64,000 nucleotides of DNA from Doryteuthis pealeii (GCA_023376005.1 CM042150.1:70167461-70231460), one strand, 5' to 3'. Positions 42,589 to 54,348 are shown, numbered from the stretch's first letter. Program-made: numbers and translations. Notes: generated from the letters alone by a model not told the origin.

Positions 42589-42711
42589 TAGGGAGATTAT
42601 GTGCTTAATTAAAGTCATACCTAATTTGTTAATTAATTAATTATAATTAAATGAATTAGGCGTGCATATCGGTTTAAATGTAAAGCGTAAACAAATCGAG
42701 AAAAAGTCAAT

Positions 42712-42753
42712 CTCTGTATGTACATTTCAGCCCATTAGGCCTCATCAGCAGAG
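42712..42753 (-). ncRNA. type I hammerhead ribozyme of the 366-bp unit
   Basis: Minus strand: CTCTG (42753-42749), CTGATGA (42748-42742), stem II GGCC/GGCT with loop TAATG (first pair G-U), GAAA, the AT/AT minimal stem III with loop GTAC, A at the cleavage site and CAGAG (42716-42712). The core is intact. A single G-U at the base of stem II may weaken it. Confidence 0.78.
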
Positions 42754-42780
42754 CTATAGACAGGGCAGTGCTTTTGTGCG

Positions 42781-42826
42781 CGATTCAAACCCTACTTGTC
42801 AGGCGGACATTCTAACCACTACACTA
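42781..42826 (-). promoter_or_regulatory. tRNA-like Pol III boxes of the 366-bp unit
   Basis: The minus strand carries TAGTGTAGTGG (42826-42816), a perfect A-box match, and GGTTTGAATCG (42791-42781), a B-box with two mismatches. They are spaced as in a tRNA and lie about 30 bp before the hammerhead. Confidence 0.6.
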
Positions 42827-43098
42827 GCTGGCTACCCCAGAGTCTCTTGTTTATTTTAAACTGATATATGTATCGCACTTTTTGGGTGACTTATGGCACG
42901 ACAGTATGAAGTGTTCAAACGATGTGTTTGAAAATGGCGAAGGCCGACAATTTGTAGGGAGATTATGTGCTTAATTAAAGTCATGCCCGCCTAATTCATT
43001 TAATTATAATTAATTAACAAATTAGGTATGACTTTAAGAACATAATCTCCCTACAAATTGTCGGACTTCGCCATTTTCAAACACATCGTTTGAACACT

Positions 43099-43108
43099 TC
43101 ATATATAC

Positions 43109-43167
<59 letters not shown>
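43099..43167. repeat. (AT)n microsatellite
   Basis: AT run bordering the retrozyme-like element. Confidence 0.95.
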
Positions 43168-43168
<1 letters not shown>

Positions 43169-43283
43169 GGTATGCCTTTATGTGTATGCGCATGTATGTT
43201 TGCACTTATGTGTTGGTTGCGTGTTTGCGTATGTGTGTGTATGCCCATATGTCTGTGTGTGAGTGAGTATATCTGTCTATGCA

Positions 43284-43286
<3 letters not shown>

Positions 43287-43325
<39 letters not shown>
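43287..43325. repeat. (AT)n microsatellite
   Basis: AT run preceded by a GT/TATG-rich stretch at 43168-43286. Confidence 0.95.
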
Positions 43326-43329
<4 letters not shown>

Positions 43330-43389
43330 CGGCCACCAAACCAATATATATATATATGAGGAGATATACTTAATTCAATAGAAAGATAT

Positions 43390-44040
43390 TTTAAAATATA
43401 ATCTAAACTAAATTTTGTTTTGTTTTGTTTTATAGTTGTTGTTTTTGGGGGGAGGGAGGGGTTGTTATATTTTTTTTGCTTTTGTTTTTTGTTTTGTTTT
43501 TGCGTTTATTTTAACTTAGTTTTTATCTATTAGTTTATGTCTTTGACATTCAAACCATTTTATTCCCGCTTTACCTTTTAAATATGATCCGCCGTAACTA
43601 AAATTACAAATATCTTTGATGGCATTTTAACGCGTTTTTAACCTCGGTCCTACTTTAAAACTAAAACGTGCGTAATAAAGTGAAAAGAGTGAAAGCGAGA
43701 TAAGTTTCTTCTGCTGAATATTCCCCCCTACACACACACATACACACACACACACATACACATACACTTGTGTTTAACTGGTCATATTTTCACAAACGAA
43801 ATGTATGTATGCCCAGGGGAAGGGGATTGTGGGTAAGTTGGGTCCTTAGAACGAGAAGGGGTAGAGATTGTGAGAAAGAAAGACGCGACTCATCAGACCT
43901 TGTTCACAAGTACGGGGGCCGTGGCCCCGGTGTAACCCAACACCTGACATCTGGAAAATCAGTCACTTGTTAACGGCTGCTCGCCACTGCTTCAATCCTC
44001 TTTTAATAGCGATTCAAGAAGATAAAAAACGAAAAATTAT
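43390..44040. other. no recognised feature
   Basis: T/G-rich stretch, then a short (CA)n at 43730-43768. The 67-residue frame at 43770 has no motif. Confidence 0.45.
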
Positions 44041-44043
44041 ACG

Positions 44044-44045
<2 letters not shown>

Positions 44046-44101
<56 letters not shown>

Positions 44102-44134
44102 GGGTCATCCATATATATATATATATATATGTAT
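44046..44134. repeat. compound (CA)n-(TA)n microsatellite
   Basis: About 36 bp of CA followed by AT runs. Confidence 0.95.
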
Positions 44135-44139
44135 GTATA

Positions 44140-44630
44140 TATATATATGTACATAAAAAAGAATTATCCCCGTTGAGTGTTGGTTCCTCTCGTTGACTCT
44201 TAACAACTGATAATAGTCGTAATGGTTTCTTTAGTTCGCAAGGAAAACTCAGGCGCGGCAGAAAAGCTATTATATCATCAGGCCAATGCTTTTAGAAGTA
44301 AAACGGCAAATCCTTCAGACCAATACACAGTGGTGTATTAAAATAAATAAAAAGACTCTGGTAATTGTAGTTTATTAACAGCTGATGTTAGAAGAGCATC
44401 ACTTTACTGTTTTTATATCTGTAATCTGTTTGTGTGCAGCCATGGCGTTGCACCAACTGTTCAGGTTACAAAGATCCATGGGAACGTAACGTGGAATGCA
44501 GGAGAGCGGACAACAATAGACGCCATCTTTTTAATAATTGTGTTAGGATTGAGATATTGTTTTACGAAAAAGCCCAAATTATATATCAAACGGGAAACTG
44601 ACCTCGATAAAATTAAATATGTATCTGTAA
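44140..44630. other. unplaced repeat-like sequence
   Basis: A minus-strand GGCCTGATGATATAATAGC near 44270 is reminiscent of ribozyme-bearing element ends, but no stem II forms. No gene found. Confidence 0.3.
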
Positions 44631-44633
44631 TTG

Positions 44634-44634
<1 letters not shown>

Positions 44635-44701
<67 letters not shown>
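44635..44701. repeat. (CT)n microsatellite
   Basis: CT run of about 67 bp. Confidence 0.97.
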
Positions 44702-44704
<3 letters not shown>

Positions 44705-44877
44705 CGTCTATGACTGTTCAATCTCTTTTTGTTGCATATCTTTCTCGGAAAAAATGGCACAGAAACTATAGGGACAGTTTTTAATCGGTATACGAATGGA
44801 CTTATTGTGAAAACTTTTATTTCAAAAGATATTTTTCTATCTTATTATATTTTACACTCTTGATGTAAAAATTTGGG

Positions 44878-45095
44878 CCGGTTTAGCTCAGTCGAAAGAG
44901 CACTCAACTAGGACATCACCAAGTCCCTTGTTCGATACCGGTCTCCGCAAACCAGTGCATGAGTAGCACAAAATGTGTAATCTGATTGGTGCGATAAAGT
45001 GAGCTGGCGGTAGATGTCACGCTACACCTCATTAAGAACAATTTTCCTGGTCTAGCGATGTTACTGACAATAGGTAACACCGGGAATAAAATGTT
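44878..45095 (+). mobile_element. tRNA-derived SINE (family 1)
   Basis: The tRNA-like head begins GCCGGTTTAGCTCAGTCGAA (A box) and has the B box GTTCGATACCGG. The body follows with GTGCATGAGTAGCAC, GATAAAGTGAGCTGGCGGTA and TCCTGGTCTAGCGATG, collinear with copies at 3484, 54627 and 61535. It is a SINE head, not a functional tRNA gene; the acceptor end does not close. Confidence 0.85.
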
Positions 45096-45339
45096 TTTTA
45101 AGTAAAAATTAAAAGTGTCTTTATATCAAATTTCGCTTTATTAAAAAGGAGTCACATTACAATTTGATCTAAGACGGTCGCATTTATTGGGTCGGGAACA
45201 AAAAGTTAGCCATTAATGTTGCTTCGATAAATATACCAAGGAACAAATCAAAAGGATTTGTGGACATTACAACATCCAGATTGTTTTCAATAACGAAATC
45301 ACTGTTTGCAACCTTCTTTCTAGAGTTGCTCTTTCATTA

Positions 45340-45665
45340 TATATAATAGCAAGAATATAAGTTTTAATGTAATCAAATATATTAAATTAGAAATACTGAC
45401 GAAATTAAATACGAACGCATATATAAGATTACACTTATTTTAGTTATATTTTAATTGGTTTCTAAATGAAATCATTCATAGGATTGATGTTAATACATTG
45501 GAGAATAAAACAATAACATTAGATATCAATAATACCAAGTAATTATTTATTAAACCCGGTTTTGTTAAAACCAGTATGCAAATTAACCACACCATATATT
45601 AAATAAACCTTTATTACTTAGTGATATATAAAGAACCTCCATTATGATAAGATGTGTTGGAAGGT
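45340..45665 (+). repeat. unclassified repeat, permuted relative to 31.2-31.8 kb
   Basis: Block C (AAATATATTAAATTAGAAAT) at 45377, block A (TTAAAACCAGTATGCAAATT) at 45563 and block B (CTCCATTATGATAAGAT) at 45636. Order C-A-B versus A-B-C in the other copy. Confidence 0.6.
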
Positions 45666-45892
45666 TTGACATATTAGACGACAATACAGAGAACAAACTT
45701 GTAAGCAAACAAATGATTGGTATTATGTCGCGAGTCAATCCAGTTTAGCATTAGATCCACTATGATACTCCTTCCTTGGATGAAACGTCAAATTAAACGG
45801 CTCACATGGATTAAGTATTTTATAGTAATTAGAAGATTGATTTAACCCAGAATGCAACATCGATGGCTATTTATTTCTGACTAGTTAGTTGT

Positions 45893-48400
45893 TGATGGAT
45901 CATTATCATCATTTTCATCAAATCGTGCCGAGAGCATGGATCTTCATGACTCTTCCTCGCCATCCGTCCCTATTACCGGTCACTTGATTGCCCTATACAC
46001 AACATCCAGTATCCGCGATTAATGTAAGTTTTTAATTGTCAATCCACACTGCTGTGTCCATGTGCACATTCCCGGCATATATTGTTCGTCTTACTTGTAT
46101 GGTTTGTTTAATAGGAGGTAAGTGGACGTACAGCTGCTCTTTTGTGGGATGCTGCTTCCACGATTTGTTCAAGACAACATGCAATATCCTTGTAAAGTTC
46201 CCAACTAGCTTTTTATCCAAGCATTTCGTTAGAGTCCAAGTTGTGTAGCCATACAATAACAGTGACACGGCCACAGCGTGGAAGAATCATTGATTTATCT
46301 TATCAGAGTGATCATATTTCCATATGACCGATAATCTTTCTAAAACAGTCCATGCCTTTCCTATGCGTGTATTGACATAGCTTTCTGTAGATGAGATATT
46401 ACTACCTGGGTATGTAAATTTGTTTAGTAATTGCAGAGGCTTACCATCTAGTGTGGAGATATCTCCATCTTGTTTGTAATACATGAACTCAGTTTTATCT
46501 GAGTTCACATTGAGGTAAATGCCTATTGTTTATTTTTCTAGGTTATGCAGCAGTGATTTGGTTTGATGTGATGTATTTGCGAGAAGTGCTAGTCTGCATC
46601 TGTAATAGTTTCTGTTGGATATCGTTTACTTTTTGTCTTTTTTAGCGTGAAGCGTTTTTCTTTCATTAGATCTAATGACATTCGTAGTACATAGTCTAGG
46701 CATATTATGAATAAAAATGGTGCAAAAGTATCTACTTGTAGGACTCCAGCTACAATGTTAAAGAAATCTGTGTCACTATTAGGTAAACGGACCTTTGCTA
46801 TCGTGTTTTTGTAGATCATCATTATAACGGTAGCAAGTTCTTTGGGGAGACCATATACTAGTTGCATTTGCTCCATCTTTTCTCTGTATGGAGTCAAATG
46901 CCTTGGAATAATCTACAAACAGTATTGTTGCCTTTAAATATTTTGCTCGTATATCTTCTATGATTCGATGGATTTTCAGAATCTGAGAAGTTATTAATCG
47001 ATTTTTCCAAAGAATTTTCTCAACTTCGGGTCGGATGCGATTGAGAAAAAAAGGGCATAATAAAACTACCATCTATGACAGTAAGAGTTATATCTCTGTA
47101 GTTCTTAGTGATTTCAAGAGCGCCCTTCTTTGGGACTGGGAAATTGAAGCATTTTAACCATTCTTATATTACATTTTGTTTATACACTCCGTTGCATATA
47201 TAGTATGACGGCAAATTTCCTTGACTTCCATACTTCAGGAGGTATTTCGTCGAAGCCTGAAGCTTCTCAGTTTTTGATTGCTGTTCGGACTTCGTCGAGT
47301 TCACCTCTGTATAGGCAGATTCTAGAAGTATTCTTTCCACTTCAAGAATCTGTCTTTTTGGCAGCTTTTAGCTTTAATCTCGTTGTGCTTTTCCTACCGC
47401 TAATTTCATTTACTATCTGCCATGCTAATTGTGACTTTCTAACTACGGATTTTCTCATTCTTTTCATTTGGTTTTGAATGTATTCTAGTTGTTCTGTTTT
47501 ACTTAAATTTATCTGGGTTTTCGTAAGACTGATGTTTGTTCAATTTTTTTATTACGTAGGGGTGCTTTTTTATGTTTTCTCTTTTCTCTAATTGGTTTTA
47601 ACTCCAATGGGATTGTATATTTTGCTCTTTGTTTGGTTGATATGCATTCGACTGCTGCTTCTAGGTGGGAGTTGACAAAGTTTTCATATCTATCATTTAG
47701 TTTATAATTTTCTGAAGTATCCTGAAGAATATTGAATTTGTTTCTTACATTTACATAGTAATGATTGCGTATATATATTGGCAGTTGAGGGCCAGTCATA
47801 TCATACAGTGTTACCAGTTTAGGTCTTGTTTCTGTGGAGAATCAGGCGTAATTTTACTGAAACGATTCTTTGAGCGGCAGGCATCCCTTCAAATGTAAAA
47901 TACACCTCACAGTTCATTGCGGTATTTATCCACTTTTTGTTCATTAATATATAATGTAAATGTCCTTTGGAGTTATCTGCGTAGGTATAAGTACACATTT
48001 TACCCTTCCTCTTCTTATATTTGTTATTTAAATATTGTTCTTGAGGGAAAACTCGGCTACAAGATTACCGTTTCCGTTTGTAGAGATGTCGTTTCCTGTT
48101 TCAGTATTTATGTCTCCCCCGATGAGCAGGACATTGTGCTTAGGTGTCGAACTAGGGAAGATAACTCATTGTAGAACTTACATTGTGTTGTACGCATGAT
48201 GTTCATATTACTATCGGTTGCAGGTGCTGTTATTTCAGGAACTTAATTATTGTTTTTAATGTTTTAGAATTAAAAGTTGGTATGTTGCATGTTATTTTGC
48301 CTCTAAGTAAGTCTGTTTTGTATTTATGTTTGAGCTCTGTAGCTGATTTTTCGAACAGTTGGATTAAAGGCATAACCTCAGCAGAACGCACCACTTGTTG
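45893..48400 (-). mobile_element. RTE-like LINE copy 2, decayed
   Basis: Minus-strand relative of the element at 16443-19780. It starts (3') at an ATC repeat near 45900 and reads LYGYTTWTLTKCLDKKL, FTYPGSNISSTESYVNTRIG, GVLQVDTFAPFLFIICLDYV, LFVDYSKAFDSI and ILKIHRIIEDIRAKYLKATI. The endonuclease side ends with HLEAAVECISTKQRAKYTIP and a GDMN-like remnant near 48120. Many stops and deletions; much older than copy 1. The QGD block has lost its glycine (QVD). Confidence 0.83.
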
Positions 48401-48404
48401 ACCT

Positions 48405-49735
48405 GCGTAAAGCGTTTTGAAAATGGGGTTTGGAAGTTTGGTATGGACTTTAGTTATGTTGATCTTTTACTTGCTGTTTTTTTTGCGCGTGCTTTCTTAA
48501 TGTATGTGTGCATATAGTAATCAAACTACTGCAATAGACCCAAAAGGTTATCTGGTCCATTTCTACTAAACGAGAAAACGTGATTTTATCGATTTATGTG
48601 TGTTCAGGCGCGTTAGCGTTTTCAGAATAGTAGCCCGTGACCTTCCGCTTTGCTGACGTATAACAAAGATAATAAACTGTAAGCAGTTTTCACATTTATT
48701 ATAAGTAATACATGATTTCAAAGTTAAAATGAAATTAGGATCTAAGCTTTCAATTTCCGTATTCTATTTTAGAGTGGTTAAGAGTATTTACGGGGTTTCG
48801 TTGGAGCCCTTATTCTCCGTTAGTGGTTATTGTTCGGACGAAAGAAGGAAACAAACACGAATATGACATACAGGCACATGTATTATCAAAAAAGTACAGA
48901 AATGTTGTTGCAAATTTTGATGGCATTTGCTACAAGACTTATCTGTGAGGGAAAATAATGTTCGTTGGAGAAGTGGCTCTAGAAAGGGAATTCTGGTCGC
49001 TGTGGTTGTAGAGTTCTGTAGAGACGCGTCCGTTTTGTCGGTTTTCGTTCGATAAGTAAAAGTAGGGGATGCTCTTTTAGAAGCTTCTCGACTGGGTAAC
49101 TGTTCTTTTAAATGACGGTGGATGGGGCCCTTCTTAAATTGACTATTTAGGTCTTCAGCCTTCTGATAAGTATGCTGTCGAAACGGTCTTCAGTAGTATG
49201 CTATGAGACAGCCTTAGAAAGTATGCTGGTTAAAAAACGCCTCCGTCCAGGTCGAGGGCCTACAGACAAGTAAAGTGTAGGGAATGCTTATTTTTGTGAC
49301 TTCCCTCTGTAACTTCTCCCTGATAAGTAAAGGTTTTGATTCTGGTGCCAACATTGTATGTTGGCTATCCGCCCTCTAGCGGCAGGGGGAGATAATTCTC
49401 TATCGGATTTCTGTTGATACACTTACATTAATAGTTTGGTTTATTTGTTTTTAATTTTCATATCAAATTTTACGGATTATTTAATGCCAAAATCATCCTT
49501 GCCAGCTGGGATTAACTTACATGATAATGAAAACTTATATACTGTTTCAGAGCAGTTTAAAAGTATATCAAATATGGAGCCTATACTGTACTTCATTCTG
49601 TTCCAAAACCGATTATTTTATCTTACGTAAGTCTTGACCTCTGCGATTGTTGTCAAAGTCTTGCAAGTTTTCAGTGGACAATTGCTTTAACTTTATCTAT
49701 TGTACGTATTTTCCGCTAGTAATTTAGTAAAAATA
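48405..49735. other. no recognised gene
   Basis: 1.3 kb of sequence with balanced composition but no ORF with a recognised motif. CTTCTC-GATAAGTA-type phrases recur at 49060, 49160 and 49320, suggesting an unclassified degenerate repeat. Confidence 0.35.
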
Positions 49736-49739
49736 AGAA

Positions 49740-50315
49740 CGTGTGAAAAGGGATCTACTGGGAATTTTTGCAAGAAACTGACATTTCACTATACTAACAA
49801 ATGATATGTTCACAAACCAGAAGCTTTCCATAAAAATGGAACGCATAACATTATCTAGGACTTTTGAAACACAAACTAATCACCCAATCCAGGCGGGATA
49901 ATCGGACCTAGTTTTATTTTATAAGAATAAAATTATTTGTCATCTAGTGGATTTTTCTGTGCTAGCAGACCTCAGAGTGGAAGTGAAAAAAAAGGGAAAA
50001 GCGGGGAAAATACCTGGACCTTTCCAGAAAAAGCTGTGGAAAATGAAGGTGTTAGTGATGATATTCGTAGTTGGGGCTCTTGGAGCAGTCCCCAACAACC
50101 TGGAAGAGAATCTCGATGAATTGGAGATTAAAAGAAGAATTGAAACAATACAAATCATAGCATTACTAAAATCGACTAGGATGCTTGGAAAAGTCCTGGA
50201 GACATGAGAAAAATCATCAGAGCTGGTGATAAAAATTCGCAAGGAGTAGGAAAAGACCACCAGCTAATGATTGTGTAAAAAAAAACATCGCAAGGAGGAA
50301 AATAATAATAATTGT
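49740..50315 (+). mobile_element. Dong/R4-like LINE fragment D4, old
   Basis: Diverged 3' end: GIYWEFLQETDISLY-type start, an RPDLVL-equivalent region, VDFSVLADLRVEVKKKGKAG, VLVMIFVVGALGAVPNNLEE and IETIQIIALLKSTRMLGKVL with an ET stop, then AAAATAATAATAATTG. Clearly the same family as D1-D3 but with several frameshifts. Confidence 0.75.
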
Positions 50316-50434
50316 AAATTCTACTTGAAATTTAAGTTTAAAGGTAGAATTAAAACTTTAAATGAATGCTTTATTATATTAGGTTTTATTCTTGTTTTGA
50401 TGTCTATTTTTGTTCGTTTTTCCCGTTATTTAGT

Positions 50435-50710
50435 ATTATTGGGATTATTCAGACTTTTGTCCTCATCTTTATTGTTATCTGTACTACATTTCTGCCGGTG
50501 TGCCCTCCGGCCTTTTTCAGATATTTCTTGTCGGACTCGGTAAACTTCTTAAGTTTGAGAACACCCTCCTCGAACTTGGGGGCCTTCTCTTTGAACTCTG
50601 GTGACTTCATGTCGTAATTATCATCAGTCAAAACGTTGTGTAGATAATAAATCTGAGGACAATAGTCCGAATAATCCAAATAATCCAAATTATCAAGCCT
50701 CATCTAAAAA
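50435..50710. mobile_element. miniature PLE-derived element with inverted ends
   Basis: Left end TTATTCAGACTTTTGTCCTC-TTTATTGTTATC and right end GAGGACAATAGTCCGAATAA form the same inverted terminal motif as PLE2, only 280 bp apart and with no RT or endonuclease between them. Confidence 0.55.
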
Positions 50711-50714
50711 AAAT

Positions 50715-52220
50715 TCAGAGAAATAGTCCCGTTATTTTGTTTGTTTGATTTTTCTCTATCAGTCTTAGAAATTTCTGCCTCCTTATTCAAATAATCACCC
50801 TTTTTCTGCTTCATAAGCTGGATGGGCGGACGTACAAACGCCACACCTACTAAAGTATGGAAAAGGGATAATTTTAGCTATGAACCATTAGTCTTAGTCT
50901 TTCTACTACCTCTCAATCCATTTCCTTTCCCCCTACTCTCTTTTTATTATTTCTTTCTCTTTTTGTATTCCACTCCCACTTTCTCCAAAGTGACTACTCT
51001 GACTGACTCCATGACTCTCTGCGGATAATCAGCAGTAAACAGTCTTAGCCAAGCTCAGAAATGTCTGCCTCTGTATTCAAATAATCATCCTTTTCTGCTT
51101 CATAGGCAGAGCAGACGGACGTACAAACACCTCGCTTATTATAGAATAAAAAGTGTTTGCTACTCACACAATTTCAGCTATGAATCATTATGATATTATT
51201 TACAAATTTTAAAATCAAAACGACAGGCACAAATTGGAGCAGTTGGTTGCCACTTGGAAAATATCACCGAGAAACCAAATCTAAATTCGATTCTTGGTAG
51301 ATGATCCTCTACTGTAACGGGAGATTGGCAAATTCATTTTGCGGGCCAATTCCTTCGTGTAACACATTCAGTTTCACTAAGTGCTTCTCTACAATGAGCT
51401 AGTGCTAGATTAAGATATGTGTAGTAAGTATCTATCTGAAGTTATAAACAGTCATTTTCGCATTTCTTTTAAAGAAAATTATATTTCTCCACTAAAAGAA
51501 TAATTTCATTTTCTTTTCTTTTTTTCTTTTTTTTTTTCTAATTACGTTGATTCTTTTTTAATTTGGGTAATTTTTTCACTCAGATTTGTATATTTTGTCA
51601 TATTAATACCAGTAGATGCAGCCTCACAAACCGAGTATTAGTTTTCTCTCCTGTACTGGTTTTGATGCTAAAACAATTCCATATTTTCCGAGTGTTTGTA
51701 AATAGATCTCTTTTCCCTGAACTCTATTTATGCAAAAATCCCAATACAGAGTTGGATACAGTGGGTATTACATCCCTTGCCTGCTGAACTGTTCTGCTAT
51801 TTGATGCTAGGTGATCCAAAAGTGCATGCCCTTTCGAGTCTGCCAAATAGTAGTGATAATGGCCACTAGATAGATTCAACAAAGTAGCATATAACACGGA
51901 CTTGCTAAAAGTCAAATTCTCTTCTGCAGCGATAAAAAAAAGTGGCACGTACGTGTGTGTGCGTTCCTGTCTCCATGGACAGGGGCTCTGTGTCCCCAAC
52001 AACCTTGTGTCGCATGACACACTTCAGCATTTCTTAAATATGTAAGGCTTCGTTAAAAACTTCTATTTTCTCTTATACGTATGTAGATTAAGGACTTTAC
52101 AATTTACTAAAAACTCGTTCAACCACATTAGGACATTAACACTCTTTTAGCATTTCATGTTATTGTTGTATTCATTCTGTAAAGTTTGCTCAGATAATAA
52201 AGTGTTGTTGTTAATTCGTC
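50715..52220. other. no supported gene
   Basis: A short duplicated block (CTTAG-AAATTTCTGCCTC, TTCAAATAATCA-CCTTTT, ACGTACAAAC) occurs at 50760-50840 and 51045-51130. The minus frame at 51724-52020 has no recognised domain. Confidence 0.4.
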
Positions 52221-52221
52221 C

Positions 52222-52223
<2 letters not shown>

Positions 52224-52300
<77 letters not shown>
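52224..52300. repeat. (TA)n-(TG)n microsatellite
   Basis: About 32 bp of TA followed by about 44 bp of TG. Confidence 0.97.
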
Positions 52301-52302
<2 letters not shown>

Positions 52303-52513
52303 AACGAGGAGATATGTAATTACTAACAGGCTACCACCACAGCACGTTTTTTTAATATCACAGCAGAATTTATTGAGACCGTTTTTACAACGTTTCCAAA
52401 TCAACACTTCTTTTCCTGTGGAGGCATTTGTAGATTCAATAAATTTCCTTGTGTAATGTGTATGAAGGTAACTTCAAATCATTCGACTTCGGTCCTACAT
52501 TTTTTAACATTAT

Positions 52514-52590
52514 CTCTTCTTCTTCTTCTTCTTCTTCTTCTTCTTCTTCTTCTTCTTCTTCTTCTTCTTCTTCTTCTTCTTCTTCTTCTT
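52514..52590. repeat. (TTC)n microsatellite
   Basis: About 26 CTT units. Confidence 0.97.
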
Positions 52591-52889
52591 TCAGTGCATA
52601 CTATTCTCAATGTACTACCATGTTGGGTACATCACTGAGTTACTTGGCAGCGTTGTAAATTGACTATTTTCCAATTCAACATGCTTTTAGTTACTTATTC
52701 AGTTGTAGAAGCTAATTTGCTAACAATAACGCTAGAGACAAACGTTCGCGGCTTGTTTTTGAAATTCTATTCATGTCTGAGATTACAAGAGAAAAAAAAC
52801 TGTGTGACATAACATTCAAAAGTTTATCTTAGGAAATACGGCAACAAAACTAAATATCAAAGTTATAATCTTTGATTAAATTCGTCAAT

Positions 52890-53098
52890 TCAATAATCAG
52901 ATAGGGTGCCAACTTTCGATAATCTAATTAAATGTCACCCATAGATAATCTGATTAGGTGCCGGCCCACGATAATTTGATTGAACATCGTATCTTAATAA
53001 TCTAATTGGATGCTGACCCTAAAATAATCTGATTGGATATCACTCTTTATGAACTTGATTGGGTGCCACTTCTCAATAATCTGATTCACTAACGCCAC
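52890..53098. repeat. degenerate 26-bp minisatellite, about 7 units
   Basis: Each unit begins with a version of ATAATCTGATTGGGTGCCAC. Successive starts are 25-27 bp apart, with substitutions in every unit. Confidence 0.85.
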
Positions 53099-53200
53099 TA
53101 AACATGTGACCTTTTCTAATGTCTTTTTAGGTGGTATTTGCAGCGTTGCGGGGTTTGATCTAAAAAGGGTGATGACGTTGTAATCGTAATTGTAATATAC

Positions 53201-54348
53201 GGGTAATTCCATGTCAAATCATCCAGACCATGTCACCCACACCCTTCAATTTTTCTGAAATTTTGTCCAAGTGTAGATTATAATAAAGTGAACCAATCCC
53301 CAAAATTTGAACTTCCAATTCAAAACATTGGCGGAGTTATGTCGATTTTAGCTCTCCAAGTTTGAGGAGGGTCGCTAAAAATGGCGACTTTTTGTAATCA
53401 ATTTTTGTTTGTAAAATGAGTTCTAGAGATTCCCTACTATCAAAAATTGGTTTATAAAAGCACTTTTCCCACGGAATCCAAAAATGCTATCAAAGATGTC
53501 TTAAAGCCAACCAATTTTAAGTTATTGATGATTTCTGATTTTTTTCCTAGAAAGATCAAATCCCGACGTGGCACTGCGTCTACGACAATAATTTTTACTA
53601 TTATTATTTCACATATATTGAACATTATTTGTAACAAAAAGATAGTTTGATATTTGCTCAGAACCGAAGCTACAACATTTTGCAAAAATTTGTTAAAATT
53701 TTGCACTTCAATTTTTCTGAACTGAACACTGGCGGAGTTATGTTGATTATAAAAATCGACATAACTCTCCAAATTTGGGTGGCGACTTTTTGTAGTCTAT
53801 TTTTGTCCGTAAAATGAGTTCTAGAGCTTCCCTACTCATAAAAATTGGTTTCTAAGAGCATTTTAGCACATTGTATCCAAAGCTGCTGTCAAAAAAGTCT
53901 TAAAGTTAACAAATGTTAAGTTATTAATGATTACTGATGCGCAAAATTTTAACTGATGTTGTAGCTTCGGTTCTGAGCAAATATCAACATCGACAAGATC
54001 ATTGCTAAGAAAAAATCAAAAATCATCAATAATTTAAAATTGATTGACTTTAAAACTTTTTTGATAGCATTTTTCGATTTCATGGGCAAAAAAAGCTTTT
54101 ATAACCAATTTTTAGTAGAAGGTAATCTCTAGAACTCATTTACAGACAAAAATAGATTACAAAACGTCGCCATTTTTCGCCACCCCCACCAAGTTTCGAG
54201 AGTTAAAAATCGACATAACTCCGCCAATTTTTGGAATTGGAAGCTCAAATTTTTGGGATCATCAACATAGTCTACACCTGAGGAAAAGAATTGAAGGGAG
54301 TAGGTGAAAATTTTACTTTTTTCTGGATGATTTGACATGGAATTACCC
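53201..54348. mobile_element. TIR element, 1.15 kb, 4-bp TSD, non-coding
   Basis: The ends GGGTAATTCCATGTCAAATC are inverted and flanked by ATAC on both sides (53197-53200 and 54349-54352). Inverted similarity runs several hundred bp inward (TAAAATGAGTTCTAGAGATT, AAAATTGGTTTATAAAAGC and GACATAACTC blocks). A partial direct duplication (about 53330-53560 with 53750-53945) makes it a multi-arm foldback. There is no transposase; it was presumably mobilised in trans. The end matches that of 11603-15241. Confidence 0.82.

Larger units (their letters stand above)
42591..43098 (-). mobile_element. second retrozyme-like element, 366-bp period, plus inverted part
   Basis: GGGAGATTATGTGCTTAATT occurs at 42591 and again at 42957 (period 366 bp). 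After about 30 bp of the second unit the sequence turns back at an AT-rich palindrome (about 42998-43025) and repeats the unit end in inverted orientation up to 43098. It carries one hammerhead (42712-42753) and tRNA-like boxes. It is related to but clearly diverged from the 368-bp family; the hammerhead flanks and CTATAG-type block are conserved, the tRNA-like part less so. Confidence 0.75.

Noticed and set aside
44215..44300. Minus-strand CTGATGATAT with a downstream GCGAAC
   Set aside because: No stem II forms between them.
44878..44950. tRNA gene
   Set aside because: Good A and B boxes but the acceptor stem does not close and a shared SINE body follows; same for 54627 and 61535.
51724..52020. 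98-residue minus-strand frame
   Set aside because: No recognisable domain, splice context or homologous copy in the window.
52449..52658. Poly-Ser and poly-Leu frames
   Set aside because: Translation of the (TTC)n microsatellite.
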